A stretch of 64,000 nucleotides of DNA from an uncultured Sulfitobacter sp. (GCF_947499945.1 NZ_CANMQD010000001.1:1947501-2011500), one strand, 5' to 3'; shown: positions 1-12,282, counted from the first letter of the stretch. The notes: a model not told the origin generated them from the letters alone. Program-made: numbers and translations.

Positions 1-11
1 TTCTGGATCAA

Positions 12-2848
<2,837 letters not shown>

Positions 2849-2952
2849 CAGTAACAGAGAGACTTAACGCCTCACTGAAACTGATCAGCGAGACATTCTT
2901 CGAATGCTCGTTATCAAAAGCATACACACACAATCAGCGTACTGACTTGGAC

Positions 2953-3100
<148 letters not shown>

Positions 3101-3123
3101 GAGTATCTCTCTTCGATGTAATC

Positions 3124-3157
3124 AAAACGCCGTTCAGTGAAAACTGGGCGGCGTTTT
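3124..3157 (+). terminator. rRNA operon terminator
   Basis: A 15-bp hairpin, with arms 3124-3138 and 3143-3157 and a GAAA tetraloop, starts with AAAACGCCG and ends with CGGCGTTTT. The closing T run makes it a good Rho-independent terminator about 40 bp after 5S. Confidence 0.85.
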
Positions 3158-3803
3158 GCTGTTTGAAGCATCGAGCTTTGTCAGCTGTTGCGCATGAAAT
3201 AACTCGGGAGTGGGAAAAGGCTTCGCAAACAATACCTGGCCTATTACCGTCAGCATGCCCTGTGGCACGTTGCTAGGGCCCGGCAGACAGGTGCGACGGA
3301 TGCCCCCTCTGCTGTCGGTATGCTCTTGATGACACTGTCAACCAGCCGATCATCGCAGACCTTCCAAGGTTCTGAAATCGGCCTTTCTCTATACCATGAT
3401 TGCTGAAAACGTCGTTTGCCAGAAAGTTAGTGGCAATCTCCGTCTCCCAAAATGGACCACATTTATCCTGATCCAGCGCAAACCCTCCGGATCACCCCGT
3501 TCTTGTAGCAACACATCCAAAACCAAAATCCCAATACCAGCATCGCCTCCACCCATCCTCCGATAGATCAGAGACCTGTCAAACCATCCAAAACGCATAC
3601 CCACCAGCCCAAAAAAAAACCTCCCCAAAAACTTCCAATGCAAAAAAATACTAACTACGAAACAAGCCAGCAACAAATACCTCACTATCCCTATACGAAG
3701 TCCCCCTTGACTTCATACCCCTCGGCCTGTGTAGCTGCCGACGAAACCAAAGAAGTTAAATGGCCAAAGTCAGTCCATTTCCGACCAAGTAAGAGGGACC
3801 ACC
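3158..3803. other. Gene-poor spacer between rRNA operon and aspS
   Basis: No convincing gene is visible. There is no tRNA-like cloverleaf and no recognisable protein. Positions 3541-3720 are very G-poor on the + strand (15 G against 67 C in 180 bases) with runs of A and C. A 98-codon GTG-started frame on the - strand (3389-3685) is open mainly because of this composition. The last 60 bases hold the aspS leader. The stretch could be a decayed remnant, but nothing identifies its source. Confidence 0.5.
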
Positions 3804-5582
3804 ATGCACGCCTATAGAAGCCAAACTTGCGCCGAATTAAATGCCACACATGTTGGCGAAAAAATCCGTTTGTCAGGATGGGTCCACCGCGTCCGTGATC
3901 ATGGCGGTGTCTTATTTATCGACTTACGTGATCATTATGGCATGACCCAGTTAATCTGCGACCCTGACTCCGCTGCTTTTTCGCAAGTTGAAAAGGTACG
4001 TGCGGAATGGTGCATACGCATTGATGGCGAAGTAAAAGCGCGGGCACCTGATTTGATTAACACCAAAATCCCAACTGGCGAAATTGAAGTCTTTGTCCGT
4101 GAGCTTGAAGTTTTGGGCACCGTGAACGGTGAACTTCCGCTGCAAGTGTTTGGCGACCAGGAATATCCTGAAGAAACGCGTTTGCGTTATCGTTACCTCG
4201 ATCTACGCCGTGAGAAGATGCAGCGCAATATGATCTTACGCTCTGACGTCGTGAGTTCCATTCGAAAACGGATGTGGGATCAATCCTTTAAGGAATTCCA
4301 AACACCTATCATTACTGCATCTTCACCGGAGGGTGCGCGGGACTTTCTTGTCCCCTCACGTCAGCACCCAGGTAAATTCTATGCCCTACCTCAGGCTCCG
4401 CAGCAGTTCAAACAGCTTCTTATGGTTTCGGGTTTTGACAAATACTTTCAAATCGCGCCGTGTTTCCGCGATGAAGACCCTCGTGCTGACCGCTCCCCCA
4501 CGGACTTTTATCAACTTGACCTTGAGATGTCCTTTGTCGAGCAACAGGATGTGTTCGATACGATCCAACCTGTACTGACGGGCGTCTTCGAGGAGTTTGG
4601 TGGCGATAAGGCTGTGGATCAGGAGTGGCCACAAATTTCTTATAAAGATGCTGCGCTTTGGTATGGCTCGGATAAGCCTGACCTTCGTAACCCGATCAAG
4701 ATGCAGGTGGTGTCGGAGCATTTCGCTGGTTCCGGCTTTGCTATTTTTGCGAAGCTGTTGGAGCAGGATGGTACACAAATTCGTGCAATCCCCGCGCCTA
4801 AGGGTGGTAGCCGAAAATTCTGTGACCGGATGAATGCCTTTGCGCAAAAAGAAGGCTTGCCTGGGATGGGATATATCTTCTGGCGCGATCAGGGCGAAGG
4901 CATGGAAGCAGCAGGGCCATTGGCCAAGAACATTGGACCAGAGCGGACGGAAGCCATCCGCCAGCAGCTTGGGCTGGGTGTTGGCGACGCCGCCTTCTTC
5001 CTTGGGGGTAAGCCGAAAGCTTTTGAAGCAGTGGCAGGGCGCGCGCGCAATGTCATTGGCGAAGAGTTGGGCCTGACGGATATGGACCGCTTTGCTTTTG
5101 CATGGATCGTGGATTTCCCGATCTATGAAAAAGACGAGGAGAGCGGCAAGATAGATTTTGAACACAACCCGTTCTCGATGCCGCAGGGTGGTATGGAGGC
5201 TTTGAACGGTGATCCGCTTCAGGTGCTTGGGTATCAGTATGACCTAGCGTGTAACGGATACGAGTTAGTTTCGGGCGCGATCCGAAATCACCGCCCGGAG
5301 ATCATGTTTAAAGCATTTGAAATTGCCGGTTACGGTAAAGACGAGGTTGAGAAACGGTTTGGTGGTATGGTTAACGCCTTCCAATATGGTGCTCCGCCGC
5401 ATGGTGGCTGCGCTGCTGGGATTGACCGCATTGTGATGCTGCTTGCAGAAGAGAGCAACATTCGCGAAGTTATTCTTTTCCCGATGAATCAGCGTGCGGA
5501 AGACTTGATGATGAACGCACCAAACGATCCGATGCCAGACCAATTGATGGAGCTTGGCCTACGCGTAATCCCGCTGGACTAA
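3804..5582 (+). CDS. aspS: Aspartyl-tRNA synthetase
   Basis: Charges tRNA-Asp with aspartate in the cytoplasm; in bacteria with a GatCAB route this family often also charges tRNA-Asn. At 592 residues it has normal bacterial AspRS length. It has an N-terminal OB-fold anticodon-binding domain (about 1-110), class II motif 2 ([19 protein letters not shown]), the bacterial GAD insertion in the middle, and motif 3 ([19 protein letters not shown]) near the C-terminus. The ATG follows AGAGGGA at good spacing. It is transcribed alone and ends in a strong shared terminator. Confidence 0.97.
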   Translation: MHAYRSQTCAELNATHVGEKIRLSGWVHRVRDHGGVLFIDLRDHYGMTQLICDPDSAAFSQVEKVRAEWCIRIDGEVKARAPDLINTKIPTGEIEVFVRELEVLGTVNGELPLQVFGDQEYPEETRLRYRYLDLRREKMQRNMILRSDVVSSIRKRMWDQSFKEFQTPIITASSPEGARDFLVPSRQHPGKFYALPQAPQQFKQLLMVSGFDKYFQIAPCFRDEDPRADRSPTDFYQLDLEMSFVEQQDVFDTIQPVLTGVFEEFGGDKAVDQEWPQISYKDAALWYGSDKPDLRNPIKMQVVSEHFAGSGFAIFAKLLEQDGTQIRAIPAPKGGSRKFCDRMNAFAQKEGLPGMGYIFWRDQGEGMEAAGPLAKNIGPERTEAIRQQLGLGVGDAAFFLGGKPKAFEAVAGRARNVIGEELGLTDMDRFAFAWIVDFPIYEKDEESGKIDFEHNPFSMPQGGMEALNGDPLQVLGYQYDLACNGYELVSGAIRNHRPEIMFKAFEIAGYGKDEVEKRFGGMVNAFQYGAPPHGGCAAGIDRIVMLLAEESNIREVILFPMNQRAEDLMMNAPNDPMPDQLMELGLRVIPLD

Positions 5583-5584
5583 AC

Positions 5585-5614
5585 AAGAGCGCCGCAGATA
5601 ACTGCGGCGCTCTT
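5585..5614. terminator. Bidirectional terminator between aspS and the pilin-like gene
   Basis: A perfect 13-bp inverted repeat (AAGAGCGCCGCAG / CTGCGGCGCTCTT) around an ATAA loop lies directly after the aspS stop. T-rich flanks occur on both strands, so it can end both aspS and the leftward gene at 5633-5824. Confidence 0.85.
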
Positions 5615-5632
5615 TCGATATGGTTGGTGACC

Positions 5633-5824
5633 TTACTCGTTTTGAATGAATGGGCGCTCCGTCTCTAGGAATGTTCCAAGGTTGTCGCCCATCTGAACAG
5701 TACCATCTGCAACATTCACTGCGGCGGCAATGCCGAGCCCGACAACAGCGGCGGTGAGAACAACCCAGTCAACGGTCACAGCGCCGGATGTGTCATGTGA
5801 GAAGCTGCGTAGAAATGTGATCAT
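5633..5824 (-). CDS. Flp-like type IVb pilin family small protein
   Basis: A 63-residue protein with a short basic N-terminus (MITFLRSFSHDTSG) followed by AVTVDWVVLTAAVVGLGIAA, a hydrophobic helix resembling that of Flp/Fap pilins, then a polar tail. The related Tad system builds thin adhesive pili, and small Flp-like proteins with this D/E-W-V-V-L-x-A-A pattern are common in roseobacters. No tad/cpa genes are nearby, so pilus membership is an inference. A good ribosome site (AAGGAT) lies 7-9 bases before the ATG. It converges on aspS. Confidence 0.65.
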   Translation of the reverse strand: MITFLRSFSHDTSGAVTVDWVVLTAAVVGLGIAAAVNVADGTVQMGDNLGTFLETERPFIQNE

Positions 5825-5977
5825 TTCGATATCCTTGTTCCTCTGTGTTGAGGAAAGAATAGCGTCTGAATAAGGCGCGAATTAGAGGATAGGTAAGGGA
5901 AGTGCTTTGCATTTGATGCAAACGAGTAGCTCTCATCAGGGGTTGGCGATCCGCCGGATGCAGCCTATCACTCCTGT

Positions 5978-6709
5978 ATGAATAACAATCCGCCTTCTGA
6001 TACTCTTTTAGGGATGCCAGTTCCGAATTGGTCAACGCCAAGAATTCCAAACTGGGACGTGGTCGAAGGCCAATATGTCCGCCTCGAACGTATGAACGCG
6101 GAGGATCATGCGGCATTACTCTACCGCGCATTCGCGGAGCACGATCAGGTCTGGGATTATATGGCCTATGGTCCATTCTCATCTGCGTCGCAATACCATC
6201 GCTGGGTGCGTGACCATGCGGCCATGGATGATACGTATTTCTACGCCATCAAGAATTTGGAAACCGGAAACTGGGAGGGCGTTGCAAGCTATTTGCGCGC
6301 TGCACCTGAGGCGGGCTCTATTGAGGTCGGACATATCAATTACAGTCCAGCGCTCCAACGAACGCGGGCGGCGACCGAAGCCATGTATCTGATGATGTCA
6401 TGGGCGTTCGACGCAGGGTACCGCCGCTATGAATGGAAGTGTAACGCACTCAATAAGGCATCGCGACGCGCGGCCCAGCGTTTCGGCCTTAGCTATGAGG
6501 GTGTGTTTCGTCAGGCCACGGTCTCAAAGGGACGCAACCGGGACACTGCGTGGTTTGCAGCAATTGACGCAGAGTGGCCATCTCTGAAGGAAGCATATGC
6601 GGCTTGGCTGTCGCCGACAAATTTTGACGCTGCAGGGCGGCAACGCGAGAGCCTTGGGGATATGACGCGCCTTGTGCGGGTGTCCGACGATCCGGCCTTG
6701 CCTTCCTAG
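5978..6709 (+). CDS. GNAT family N-acetyltransferase (RimJ/RimL type)
   Basis: A 243-residue acetyl-CoA-dependent transferase. The layout matches the RimJ/RimL-like branch: VRLERMNAEDHAALLYRAF opens the domain, IEVGHINYSPALQRTRAATEAMYLMM is the central strand-loop-helix for acetyl-CoA, and EWKCNALNKASRRAAQRFGLSYEGVFRQ is the C-terminal half with the family's typical N-x-x-S-x-x-x-A-x-R-x-G-F/L motif. Relatives modify N-termini of ribosomal proteins or small amines; the substrate here cannot be told. It is a single gene convergent with the response regulator. Confidence 0.85.
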   Translation: MNNNPPSDTLLGMPVPNWSTPRIPNWDVVEGQYVRLERMNAEDHAALLYRAFAEHDQVWDYMAYGPFSSASQYHRWVRDHAAMDDTYFYAIKNLETGNWEGVASYLRAAPEAGSIEVGHINYSPALQRTRAATEAMYLMMSWAFDAGYRRYEWKCNALNKASRRAAQRFGLSYEGVFRQATVSKGRNRDTAWFAAIDAEWPSLKEAYAAWLSPTNFDAAGRQRESLGDMTRLVRVSDDPALPS

Positions 6710-6712
6710 CGT

Positions 6713-7450
6713 TTATATTGCGATTCTGTCTGCAAGCCGTTGCTGGATCAGTCCTGCTATTTGCGCCATCTCCGATGTTGTCGCTTCCCCGGACGCGCGC
6801 TTGTTTGCGAGTGCGCGTGCAGCCTGTTCCATGCGGTTGTCCTCGACCGACCGGGCGACCCCTTGCAGGAACTGTGCGATGTAGTCCAGTGCTTTGTCGT
6901 TGGGCAGATTGTCCAGTAACTCCGCCGCGTAGTTGATATCATCGTGATAGGCGATTTGATCGGGCGAGACCTGCTCATCTACGATCGCGCGAAGACCGGG
7001 GGGCTGGCGATCCGCAGGCAGTGATGCAAGAACCATCTGCTGAAACACGGCAAGAGAGGTAATGGGTTTGCCAAGGAAGCCCTGTGCACCAGCGGCCATT
7101 GCCTCACCCTCAAGCATGTCATCGCCGGAAGTGGCAAGTACAACGCTTTTTTCCGTCTCGGTTTGTGCAAGCTCTGCAATCAGGTCAGCACCATTGCCAT
7201 CTGGCAGGCCCATATCAACAACCACCACAGAAGGACGGTACACTTGGAGGTGCCTGCGTGCAGATCGTATGCAGTCTGCGCGTCTGATCCGCGCACCGGA
7301 GCGTAGGCACAGTAGGCGCATGGCTTCGCAAGCGTAGCGGCTGTCTTCTACCACCAGAACCGTGAGGCCCAGCAGGGGACGCGCAGCGGTTGGCGCGGGA
7401 TAGTTTGCCGCAAATGGGTCATTGGTATCCATCGTGCTCTCCGATTCCAT
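6713..7450 (-). CDS. Response regulator with REC domain and uncharacterised C-terminal region
   Basis: 245 residues. A receiver domain spans about 28-145, with the acidic pair E35-D36 (VVEDSRYA), phospho-acceptor D79 (VVVDMGLPDGNG), T107/S108 and K128 (GKPITS). The remaining ~90 residues are helical and acidic, without a recognisable DNA-binding or enzymatic output domain; the pattern could suit an all-alpha domain of phosphotransfer or partner-binding type. No kinase gene is adjacent. AGGGAA lies before the ATG; an in-frame ATG at codon 7 is a less likely start. Confidence 0.8.
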   Translation of the reverse strand: MESESTMDTNDPFAANYPAPTAARPLLGLTVLVVEDSRYACEAMRLLCLRSGARIRRADCIRSARRHLQVYRPSVVVVDMGLPDGNGADLIAELAQTETEKSVVLATSGDDMLEGEAMAAGAQGFLGKPITSLAVFQQMVLASLPADRQPPGLRAIVDEQVSPDQIAYHDDINYAAELLDNLPNDKALDYIAQFLQGVARSVEDNRMEQAARALANKRASGEATTSEMAQIAGLIQQRLADRIAI

Positions 7451-7564
7451 ACAAGTTTCCCTATTCTGGCGCAGGCCTCCCTAAGAGAGAGTTAACACGC
7501 CGCATTGCACGTCGATCTTTTGCAGCCCATAAACGCAAAAAGCCAAAGCTGTGAGGAGAATACC

Positions 7565-7969
7565 ATGATCGGACGTCTTAACCATGTGGCCATCGCTGTG
7601 CCTGACCTTGAGGCTGCAGCGGACCAGTACCGCAATGCGCTGGGTGCCAATGTCGGCGCACCGCAGGATGAGCCTGACCATGGCGTGACGGTCATTTTCA
7701 TTGAGTTGCCGAACACCAAGATTGAATTGCTTTATCCCTTGGGAGAGAATTCCCCGATTCAGGGGTTTCTGGACAAGAACCCCGCCGGCGGCATTCACCA
7801 CATCTGTTATGAGGTAGATGATATTATTGCGGCGCGTGACCATCTGCTTACCACTGGCGCGCGGGTATTGGGGACCGGCGAGCCAAAGATTGGTGCGCAT
7901 GGCAAACCTGTGATCTTCCTCCACCCCAAGGACTTCAACGGTGCCCTCGTTGAGCTGGAGCAAGTCTAA
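7565..7969 (+). CDS. mce: Methylmalonyl-CoA epimerase
   Basis: Interconverts the R and S forms of methylmalonyl-CoA in propionyl-CoA breakdown. The 134-residue VOC-fold protein opens with MIGRLNHVAIAVPDL (first metal His), contains GGIHHICYEVDDI in the second module, and ends ALVELEQV with the usual metal/catalytic Glu. The frame is open upstream to 7505, but the ATG at 7565 has GAGGAG in the right place and fits the family's usual N-terminus. The stop overlaps the next ATG by one base, so the pair is co-transcribed. Confidence 0.93.
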   Translation: MIGRLNHVAIAVPDLEAAADQYRNALGANVGAPQDEPDHGVTVIFIELPNTKIELLYPLGENSPIQGFLDKNPAGGIHHICYEVDDIIAARDHLLTTGARVLGTGEPKIGAHGKPVIFLHPKDFNGALVELEQV

Positions 7970-8265
7970 TGGGTCCCGTCTCGGCCATTGTTCTGTATGC
8001 GATCGTCTGGTTCATGTTGTTCCTGATCATCTTGCCCATTCGTGTGCAGACGCAGGGTGACCTCGAAGATATCGTGCCTGGCACCCACGCAGGGGCGCCG
8101 GAACACCACCACCTAGGTAAAAAGGCGCTGTGGTGTACGGGCTTATCCTTCCTCATCTGGGGAAGCTTTGTGGCGATCATTCTTTCAGGTGTGATCAGCG
8201 TCGATAATCTGGAGGATTGGGTGGGCCGCGGTGCTCCTGCGGCAGTAACTGGAACAAATGAGTAA
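7969..8265 (+). CDS. DUF1467 family small membrane protein
   Basis: A 98-residue protein with two hydrophobic helices (about 5-25 and 54-73) joined by a loop with VQTQGDLEDIVPGTHAGAP, the hallmark segment of DUF1467. The function is unknown. In Rhodobacterales it commonly sits behind mce, as here through TAATG coupling. Its 3' end overlaps the convergent EI24 gene by 71 bp. Confidence 0.85.
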   Translation: MGPVSAIVLYAIVWFMLFLIILPIRVQTQGDLEDIVPGTHAGAPEHHHLGKKALWCTGLSFLIWGSFVAIILSGVISVDNLEDWVGRGAPAAVTGTNE

Positions 8266-8932
8266 AAGTCGCAGCACCCAAGATCGGGATCACCAGGTTT
8301 AGCAGCGGAATGGAGAGCGGCATCGCCATAAGTATGCCCGCGACCCAGACGGTGAGGAAGTGCTTGCGGCGCAACTCCTTGGCGCGTTTGCGGCCCACGC
8401 GGCGCATGGCAACCAACATGAAGTATTCCCGCCCCAGCAGAAAGCCGTTCACCGTCCAGAAGATGAAGAGCGCGATGGGCGCGAAGATCACATAGAGAAC
8501 CAGCGCGAGCAAGTTCACGATGACAATCACGCCGAGAAAGCCGAATGTATCACGCAAGGCCTCGCCAAAGGGTGTGCGGGGCTGTTGCGCGATGTTGGGG
8601 TAGTGTACGGCCTCTACCGCGTCTGCCACGTCGTCTAGGAACAGTGACGTGATGGCGGAGGCAACGGGCACCATCAGGAACACCGACAGGAGCAGTGCCA
8701 AGACGACTGCACCCCAGCTAAAGACGTTATCGAGCCATTGGATTTCGCCGACGAATGGCAATGAAATGCTGTCGCCTGTGAGCCACCCGACAAGGACGGA
8801 CAAACACCAAGTAAAGGCGATGAGAAGCGTAACTGCACCGCCGACGCCAAGCAGCAGAACACGGCGAAAACGGGGATCGCCCAACTGACTCAACGCAAGG
8901 CTGATTGCCTTGAAAACAGTGTCTAAAGCCAT
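8195..8932 (-). CDS. EI24 domain-containing (CysZ-like) membrane protein
   Basis: A 245-residue integral membrane protein of the EI24/CysZ family. The start MALDTVFKAISLALSQLGDPRFRRVLL and the segment FLMVPVASAITSLFLDDVADAVE are typical, followed by helices around 130-165 and 200-225. CysZ of gamma-proteobacteria imports sulfate, but alphaproteobacterial members are of unknown role and no sulfate genes lie nearby. The start overlaps the stop of the nitroreductase gene by 10 bp, so it ends a leftward transcription unit. Confidence 0.82.
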   Translation of the reverse strand: MALDTVFKAISLALSQLGDPRFRRVLLLGVGGAVTLLIAFTWCLSVLVGWLTGDSISLPFVGEIQWLDNVFSWGAVVLALLLSVFLMVPVASAITSLFLDDVADAVEAVHYPNIAQQPRTPFGEALRDTFGFLGVIVIVNLLALVLYVIFAPIALFIFWTVNGFLLGREYFMLVAMRRVGRKRAKELRRKHFLTVWVAGILMAMPLSIPLLNLVIPILGAATFTHLFQLLPQEHRGPPNPPDYRR

Positions 8933-9495
8933 GTTGTGATCGTCTCTATATCGGGGCGGGGGCGCTCTGGTGGCGTGCTCGTCTCGGTCGCGATATGGAT
9001 GAGGCCTGCGATACGCTCATGCGAAGCGAGGTTGAATCCTTGCTCCATGAATTCGCGGTCGTGGCTCACCCAACCGCTGAGCCAGTTTGCACCCCATCCC
9101 GCGGCAAGTGCGGCGTTGAGCAAGGCGAGGCAAACGGCGCCTACGGTGTAAGTTTGCTCTAATGCGGGAATTTTCGGGGAGTCTCGCTGCACTTCGATCA
9201 CGGCTACGGCCAGATGTCCTTGGTCAAATTGCGTACGGCCTTTGGTGATTTGGTCAGGGGCGAGGTTGAGCGTTTCGCCCCGAGTTTGGGCAAGCTCTGC
9301 CAATGGTCCCATCGCAGCACGGTCCACGATGATAAAGCGCCACGGCTCAAGCTTGCCATGATCAGGCGTGCGCGATGCGGCGGTGAGCAGTTGCATCAGC
9401 ATATCGCGGTCAGGCACGGGGCCTGTAAGTGTCTTCGCCGGCCGCGAGCGGCGCGTCAGCAGGAAATCAAGTGCGGCAGGGTTTGGTACGGGCAT
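8923..9495 (-). CDS. Nitroreductase family protein (YdjA-like)
   Basis: A 190-residue FMN-dependent oxidoreductase. The short, single-domain form with FLLTRRSRPAKTLTGP at the start, AASRTPDHGKLEPWRFIIV (FMN-contacting SRTPDHGKLEPWR) and GWGANWLSGW matches the minimal YdjA type. It should use NAD(P)H to reduce nitro- or quinone-like compounds; the natural substrate is unknown. It lies 2 bp from the deacetylase gene upstream and overlaps the EI24 gene downstream. Confidence 0.88.
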   Translation of the reverse strand: MPVPNPAALDFLLTRRSRPAKTLTGPVPDRDMLMQLLTAASRTPDHGKLEPWRFIIVDRAAMGPLAELAQTRGETLNLAPDQITKGRTQFDQGHLAVAVIEVQRDSPKIPALEQTYTVGAVCLALLNAALAAGWGANWLSGWVSHDREFMEQGFNLASHERIAGLIHIATETSTPPERPRPDIETITTWL

Positions 9496-9497
9496 TC

Positions 9498-10604
9498 TTA
9501 TAGACCTATCTCATAGCTCATGTCGTCGATCAGCGCTTTGTGAAAGGCGGTGACGCGGGCGTTGGGTTGGCGTAAGTGCATAGCTTCGGCCATGGGATCT
9601 GGTGCGGTGATCTTGCTGCCGCTCAACTCCTCCATCACGGCATGGCCGCAGAAGGGGACATAGACTTCGGAATAGCCGCCTTCATGCACAACGACCAGCT
9701 TTCCGTTGCATACCTCGTTGGCGGTTTGTTTGATGCGGGCCGTCATATCCCGGAAGGTCTGGGCGGAGGCGAGCATGGAACCGAGTGGATCGGGCATGGC
9801 GCAGTCATAGCCGCAAGCGACGATGATGATGTCGGGATTGAACGCCTTGATCTGAGGGATCACGATGGTGTCGATTGCGTGCAGGTAGCCGTCATGGCCT
9901 AAGCCGGGGGGCAGCGGGAGATTGAGGTTAAACCCCTCACCTGCGCCCTCACCGCGATCAAGCAGGGGGCCGCTTTCCAACGGGTAGTTGTTTTCCTGAT
10001 GTAGCGAGATCGTCAGCACATCATTGCGCCCGTAAAAGATTTTTTCTGTGCCATTACCGTGGTGCACATCCCAATCAAGGACAACAGCGCGGGTAATACG
10101 CCCCTCGCTGCGGGCAGCCTCAATGGCGATGGCGATATTGGCAAGCAGGCAAAAGCCCATGGGTTTGTCTGGCTCACAATGATGACCCGGAGGGCGGGAG
10201 AGGGAATAGGCGTTGTCGATCTCACCACTCATCACGGCGCGCACTGCGGCAGTGGCGAGGCCTGCGGAAAGCGTCGCAATCTCGTAGCCGTCTTTGGCGA
10301 AGGGGGCGTGGTGCCCCAACTCACCGCCATTTGCATCAGAGGCGGCTTTGAAGGTGTCGAGGTAGGAGGCGGGATGCACGCGGAGCAGCTCCTCTCGAGT
10401 GGCATGCTCTGCCGTGCGCATGTTCAGTTCACGGGCGAGGCCGGTAACATCCATCAGGTTTTTGAAACGGCGCTTGGTCTCTGGGCTTTCCGGCAGTCCG
10501 CCAGCCGCCAGAGGCTGCACCAAACCGCCCAAGGGCAGCGTCATGGCATAGTTGCCCCCTGCGTGCCAAAACGTTCGCTCATCCCAGAAAAATCCGGTTG
10601 CCAT
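9498..10604 (-). CDS. Histone deacetylase / acetylpolyamine amidohydrolase family protein
   Basis: A 368-residue zinc-dependent amidohydrolase of the arginase-deacetylase fold. Seen motifs: SRPPGHHCEPD (active-site His pair), VVLDWDVHHGNGTEKIFY (zinc ligands Asp and His), ACGYDCAMPDPLG (third zinc Asp) and the GGYSE Tyr loop. All catalytic residues appear intact. Bacterial members of this class remove acetyl groups from polyamines or other small amides, or occasionally proteins; the substrate cannot be decided. It is first in a compact leftward unit with the nitroreductase and EI24 genes. Confidence 0.88.
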   Translation of the reverse strand: MATGFFWDERTFWHAGGNYAMTLPLGGLVQPLAAGGLPESPETKRRFKNLMDVTGLARELNMRTAEHATREELLRVHPASYLDTFKAASDANGGELGHHAPFAKDGYEIATLSAGLATAAVRAVMSGEIDNAYSLSRPPGHHCEPDKPMGFCLLANIAIAIEAARSEGRITRAVVLDWDVHHGNGTEKIFYGRNDVLTISLHQENNYPLESGPLLDRGEGAGEGFNLNLPLPPGLGHDGYLHAIDTIVIPQIKAFNPDIIIVACGYDCAMPDPLGSMLASAQTFRDMTARIKQTANEVCNGKLVVVHEGGYSEVYVPFCGHAVMEELSGSKITAPDPMAEAMHLRQPNARVTAFHKALIDDMSYEIGL

Positions 10605-10677
10605 AGTGCTCTCCTATCGTTGAAGCGGAGCGTGGCAAAGTGGGCGAGAATTGTCCACGGCTGGCATGGCGCTAATA

Positions 10678-11196
10678 CTATTTCTTGCAAAAGGCGCGTT
10701 TGAGCTCTGATATAGCGTCAATCTGGGATGAGGATAGGCCGTCTTGCACCAAGGAACCGAGGAACTCCTGTAGCAGATCCCAAGAGGCATCGCCGTCAAT
10801 CTTGTAAAGGCGGCGACCAAGGCGTGTCACAGCTTGCTCCGGCCCTTGGCATTGGTTCATCAGCCAGCGGCCAAGGATTTGCATCTCGTCAGCTTCATCC
10901 TTGGAACAGCCGACCACTGCGCGAAGCTGCTGGCCCATATGTTCGCGCTGGTCGAGCGTGGGCAGGTCGTCCAACTCAATGAACGCTTGCCCGATCGCAC
11001 AGATTGCAATGCGCGGATCATCAATGCCCTCAACAGGATGCGCATTGGTTTGTTTGCGAAAGGCCAGTTTGCGCGGGGCATTTTTGATTGTCGTTGCTGC
11101 GTCTTGGGCGGCGTGGATGGCATCGCGGGGATTGTTACGCACCCAGAACCAGATCGCGCCGCCAATGGCGCTCAAAATCAATAGAAGTATGGGCAT
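10678..11196 (-). CDS. Conserved hypothetical protein with N-terminal membrane anchor
   Basis: 172 residues. A single hydrophobic helix (about 2-18, ending in WVRNNP) is followed by a soluble, mostly helical domain. The pattern IAICAIGQAFIELDDLPTLDQREHM and ILGRWLMNQCQGPEQAVTRLGRRLY is reminiscent of TerB-like all-helical domains, but this is only a resemblance. It lies between trpS and the deacetylase gene, all leftward, with gaps of 63 and 73 bp. Confidence 0.6.
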   Translation of the reverse strand: MPILLLILSAIGGAIWFWVRNNPRDAIHAAQDAATTIKNAPRKLAFRKQTNAHPVEGIDDPRIAICAIGQAFIELDDLPTLDQREHMGQQLRAVVGCSKDEADEMQILGRWLMNQCQGPEQAVTRLGRRLYKIDGDASWDLLQEFLGSLVQDGLSSSQIDAISELKRAFCKK

Positions 11197-11259
11197 GGTA
11201 AAATCTCTCGCTTGAATATCTTTACAGTATACGAAGATGTTACCGCTAGGGAAGTGTCC

Positions 11260-12282
11260 TTAGCTGCCTACCATCCCCACGATCTCATAGGTTTTCTTGA
11301 GGATCGGAGCGGTGATTTCGCGGGCTTGGAGTGCGCCCTTTGCCAGCAGTTTGTCGATTTCGGTTACGTCACTCATCAGACGTGCCATCTCGGTCGAGAT
11401 CGGGCTGAGTTTTGCCACAGCCAGTTCTGCGAGCGCAGGTTTGAAGGTGCCGAATTGCTGACCGCCAACGTCTGCCAAAACCTGTTCGACCGTTTGCTCG
11501 TTAAGCGCGGCGTAGATGTTTACCAGATTGCGCGCCTCGGGGCGGTCTTTGAGGCCTTCGATCTCGGAGGGCAGCGCGTCGGGGTCTGTCTTCGCCTTGC
11601 GAATTTTCTTGGCGATGGTGTCGGCGTCATCGGTCATGTTGATGCGGCTGGCGTCAGAGGGATCAGACTTAGACATCTTTTTGGAGCCGTCGCGCAAGGA
11701 CATGACGCGGGTTGCAGCCCCTTCGATTACAGGTTCAGTCACGGGAAAGAAATCAACGCCGTAGTCGTGGTTGAACTTGGCCGCAATGTCGCGGGTCAAC
11801 TCAAGGTGCTGTTTCTGGTCTTCCCCTACGGGCACATGGGTCGCGTGATAAATCAAGATATCAGCGGCCATCAGCGCAGGATAACCGAACAGGCCCAGCG
11901 ACGACTGCTCGGCGTTTTTGCCGGCCTTGTCCTTGAATTGTGTCATGCGGCTCATCCAGCCCATGCGCGCGACGCAGTTAAAGATCCACGCGAGTTGCGC
12001 ATGCTCTGGCACCGCGGATTGATTGATCAGGACTGATTTTTCAGGGGAGATACCGCTTGCAATGAAACCGGCAGCCAACTCACGCGTATTGTGCCGCAAC
12101 TTGGCAGGGTCTTGCCAAACCGTGATGGCGTGCAGATCGACCATGCAATAGATAGTCTGGAAATCGCCCACATTCTGCATATCCACAAAGCGTTTGATCG
12201 CGCCCAGATAGTTGCCCAGCGTGAGGCCGCCCGAAGGCTGGATGCCGGAAAATACGCGGGGGGTAAATTTGGTTTCGGTCAT
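11260..12282 (-). CDS. trpS: Tryptophanyl-tRNA synthetase
   Basis: A class I synthetase charging tRNA-Trp. At 340 residues it matches the bacterial family. It shows the opening [21 protein letters not shown] (HIGH-equivalent in TLGNY), [17 protein letters not shown] for tryptophan/ATP binding, and the KMSKS loop ([11 protein letters not shown]). In related genomes trpS is often next to murJ and glnD; here a rhomboid-like gene separates it from murJ. Confidence 0.96.
   Translation of the reverse strand: MTETKFTPRVFSGIQPSGGLTLGNYLGAIKRFVDMQNVGDFQTIYCMVDLHAITVWQDPAKLRHNTRELAAGFIASGISPEKSVLINQSAVPEHAQLAWIFNCVARMGWMSRMTQFKDKAGKNAEQSSLGLFGYPALMAADILIYHATHVPVGEDQKQHLELTRDIAAKFNHDYGVDFFPVTEPVIEGAATRVMSLRDGSKKMSKSDPSDASRINMTDDADTIAKKIRKAKTDPDALPSEIEGLKDRPEARNLVNIYAALNEQTVEQVLADVGGQQFGTFKPALAELAVAKLSPISTEMARLMSDVTEIDKLLAKGALQAREITAPILKKTYEIVGMVGS

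Noticed and set aside
3389-3685. 98-codon frame on the - strand with a hydrophobic N-terminus
   Set aside because: It starts with GTG, lies in the G-poor tract that removes stops on this strand, and resembles no family.
3158-3803. A tRNA-fMet or other tRNA after 5S rRNA
   Set aside because: Expected in this family, but no anticodon arm, T-loop consensus GGTTCRAAYCC or acceptor pairing was found.
4386-5165. 259-codon antisense frame in aspS
   Set aside because: It is opposite a fully conserved synthetase and has no family features.
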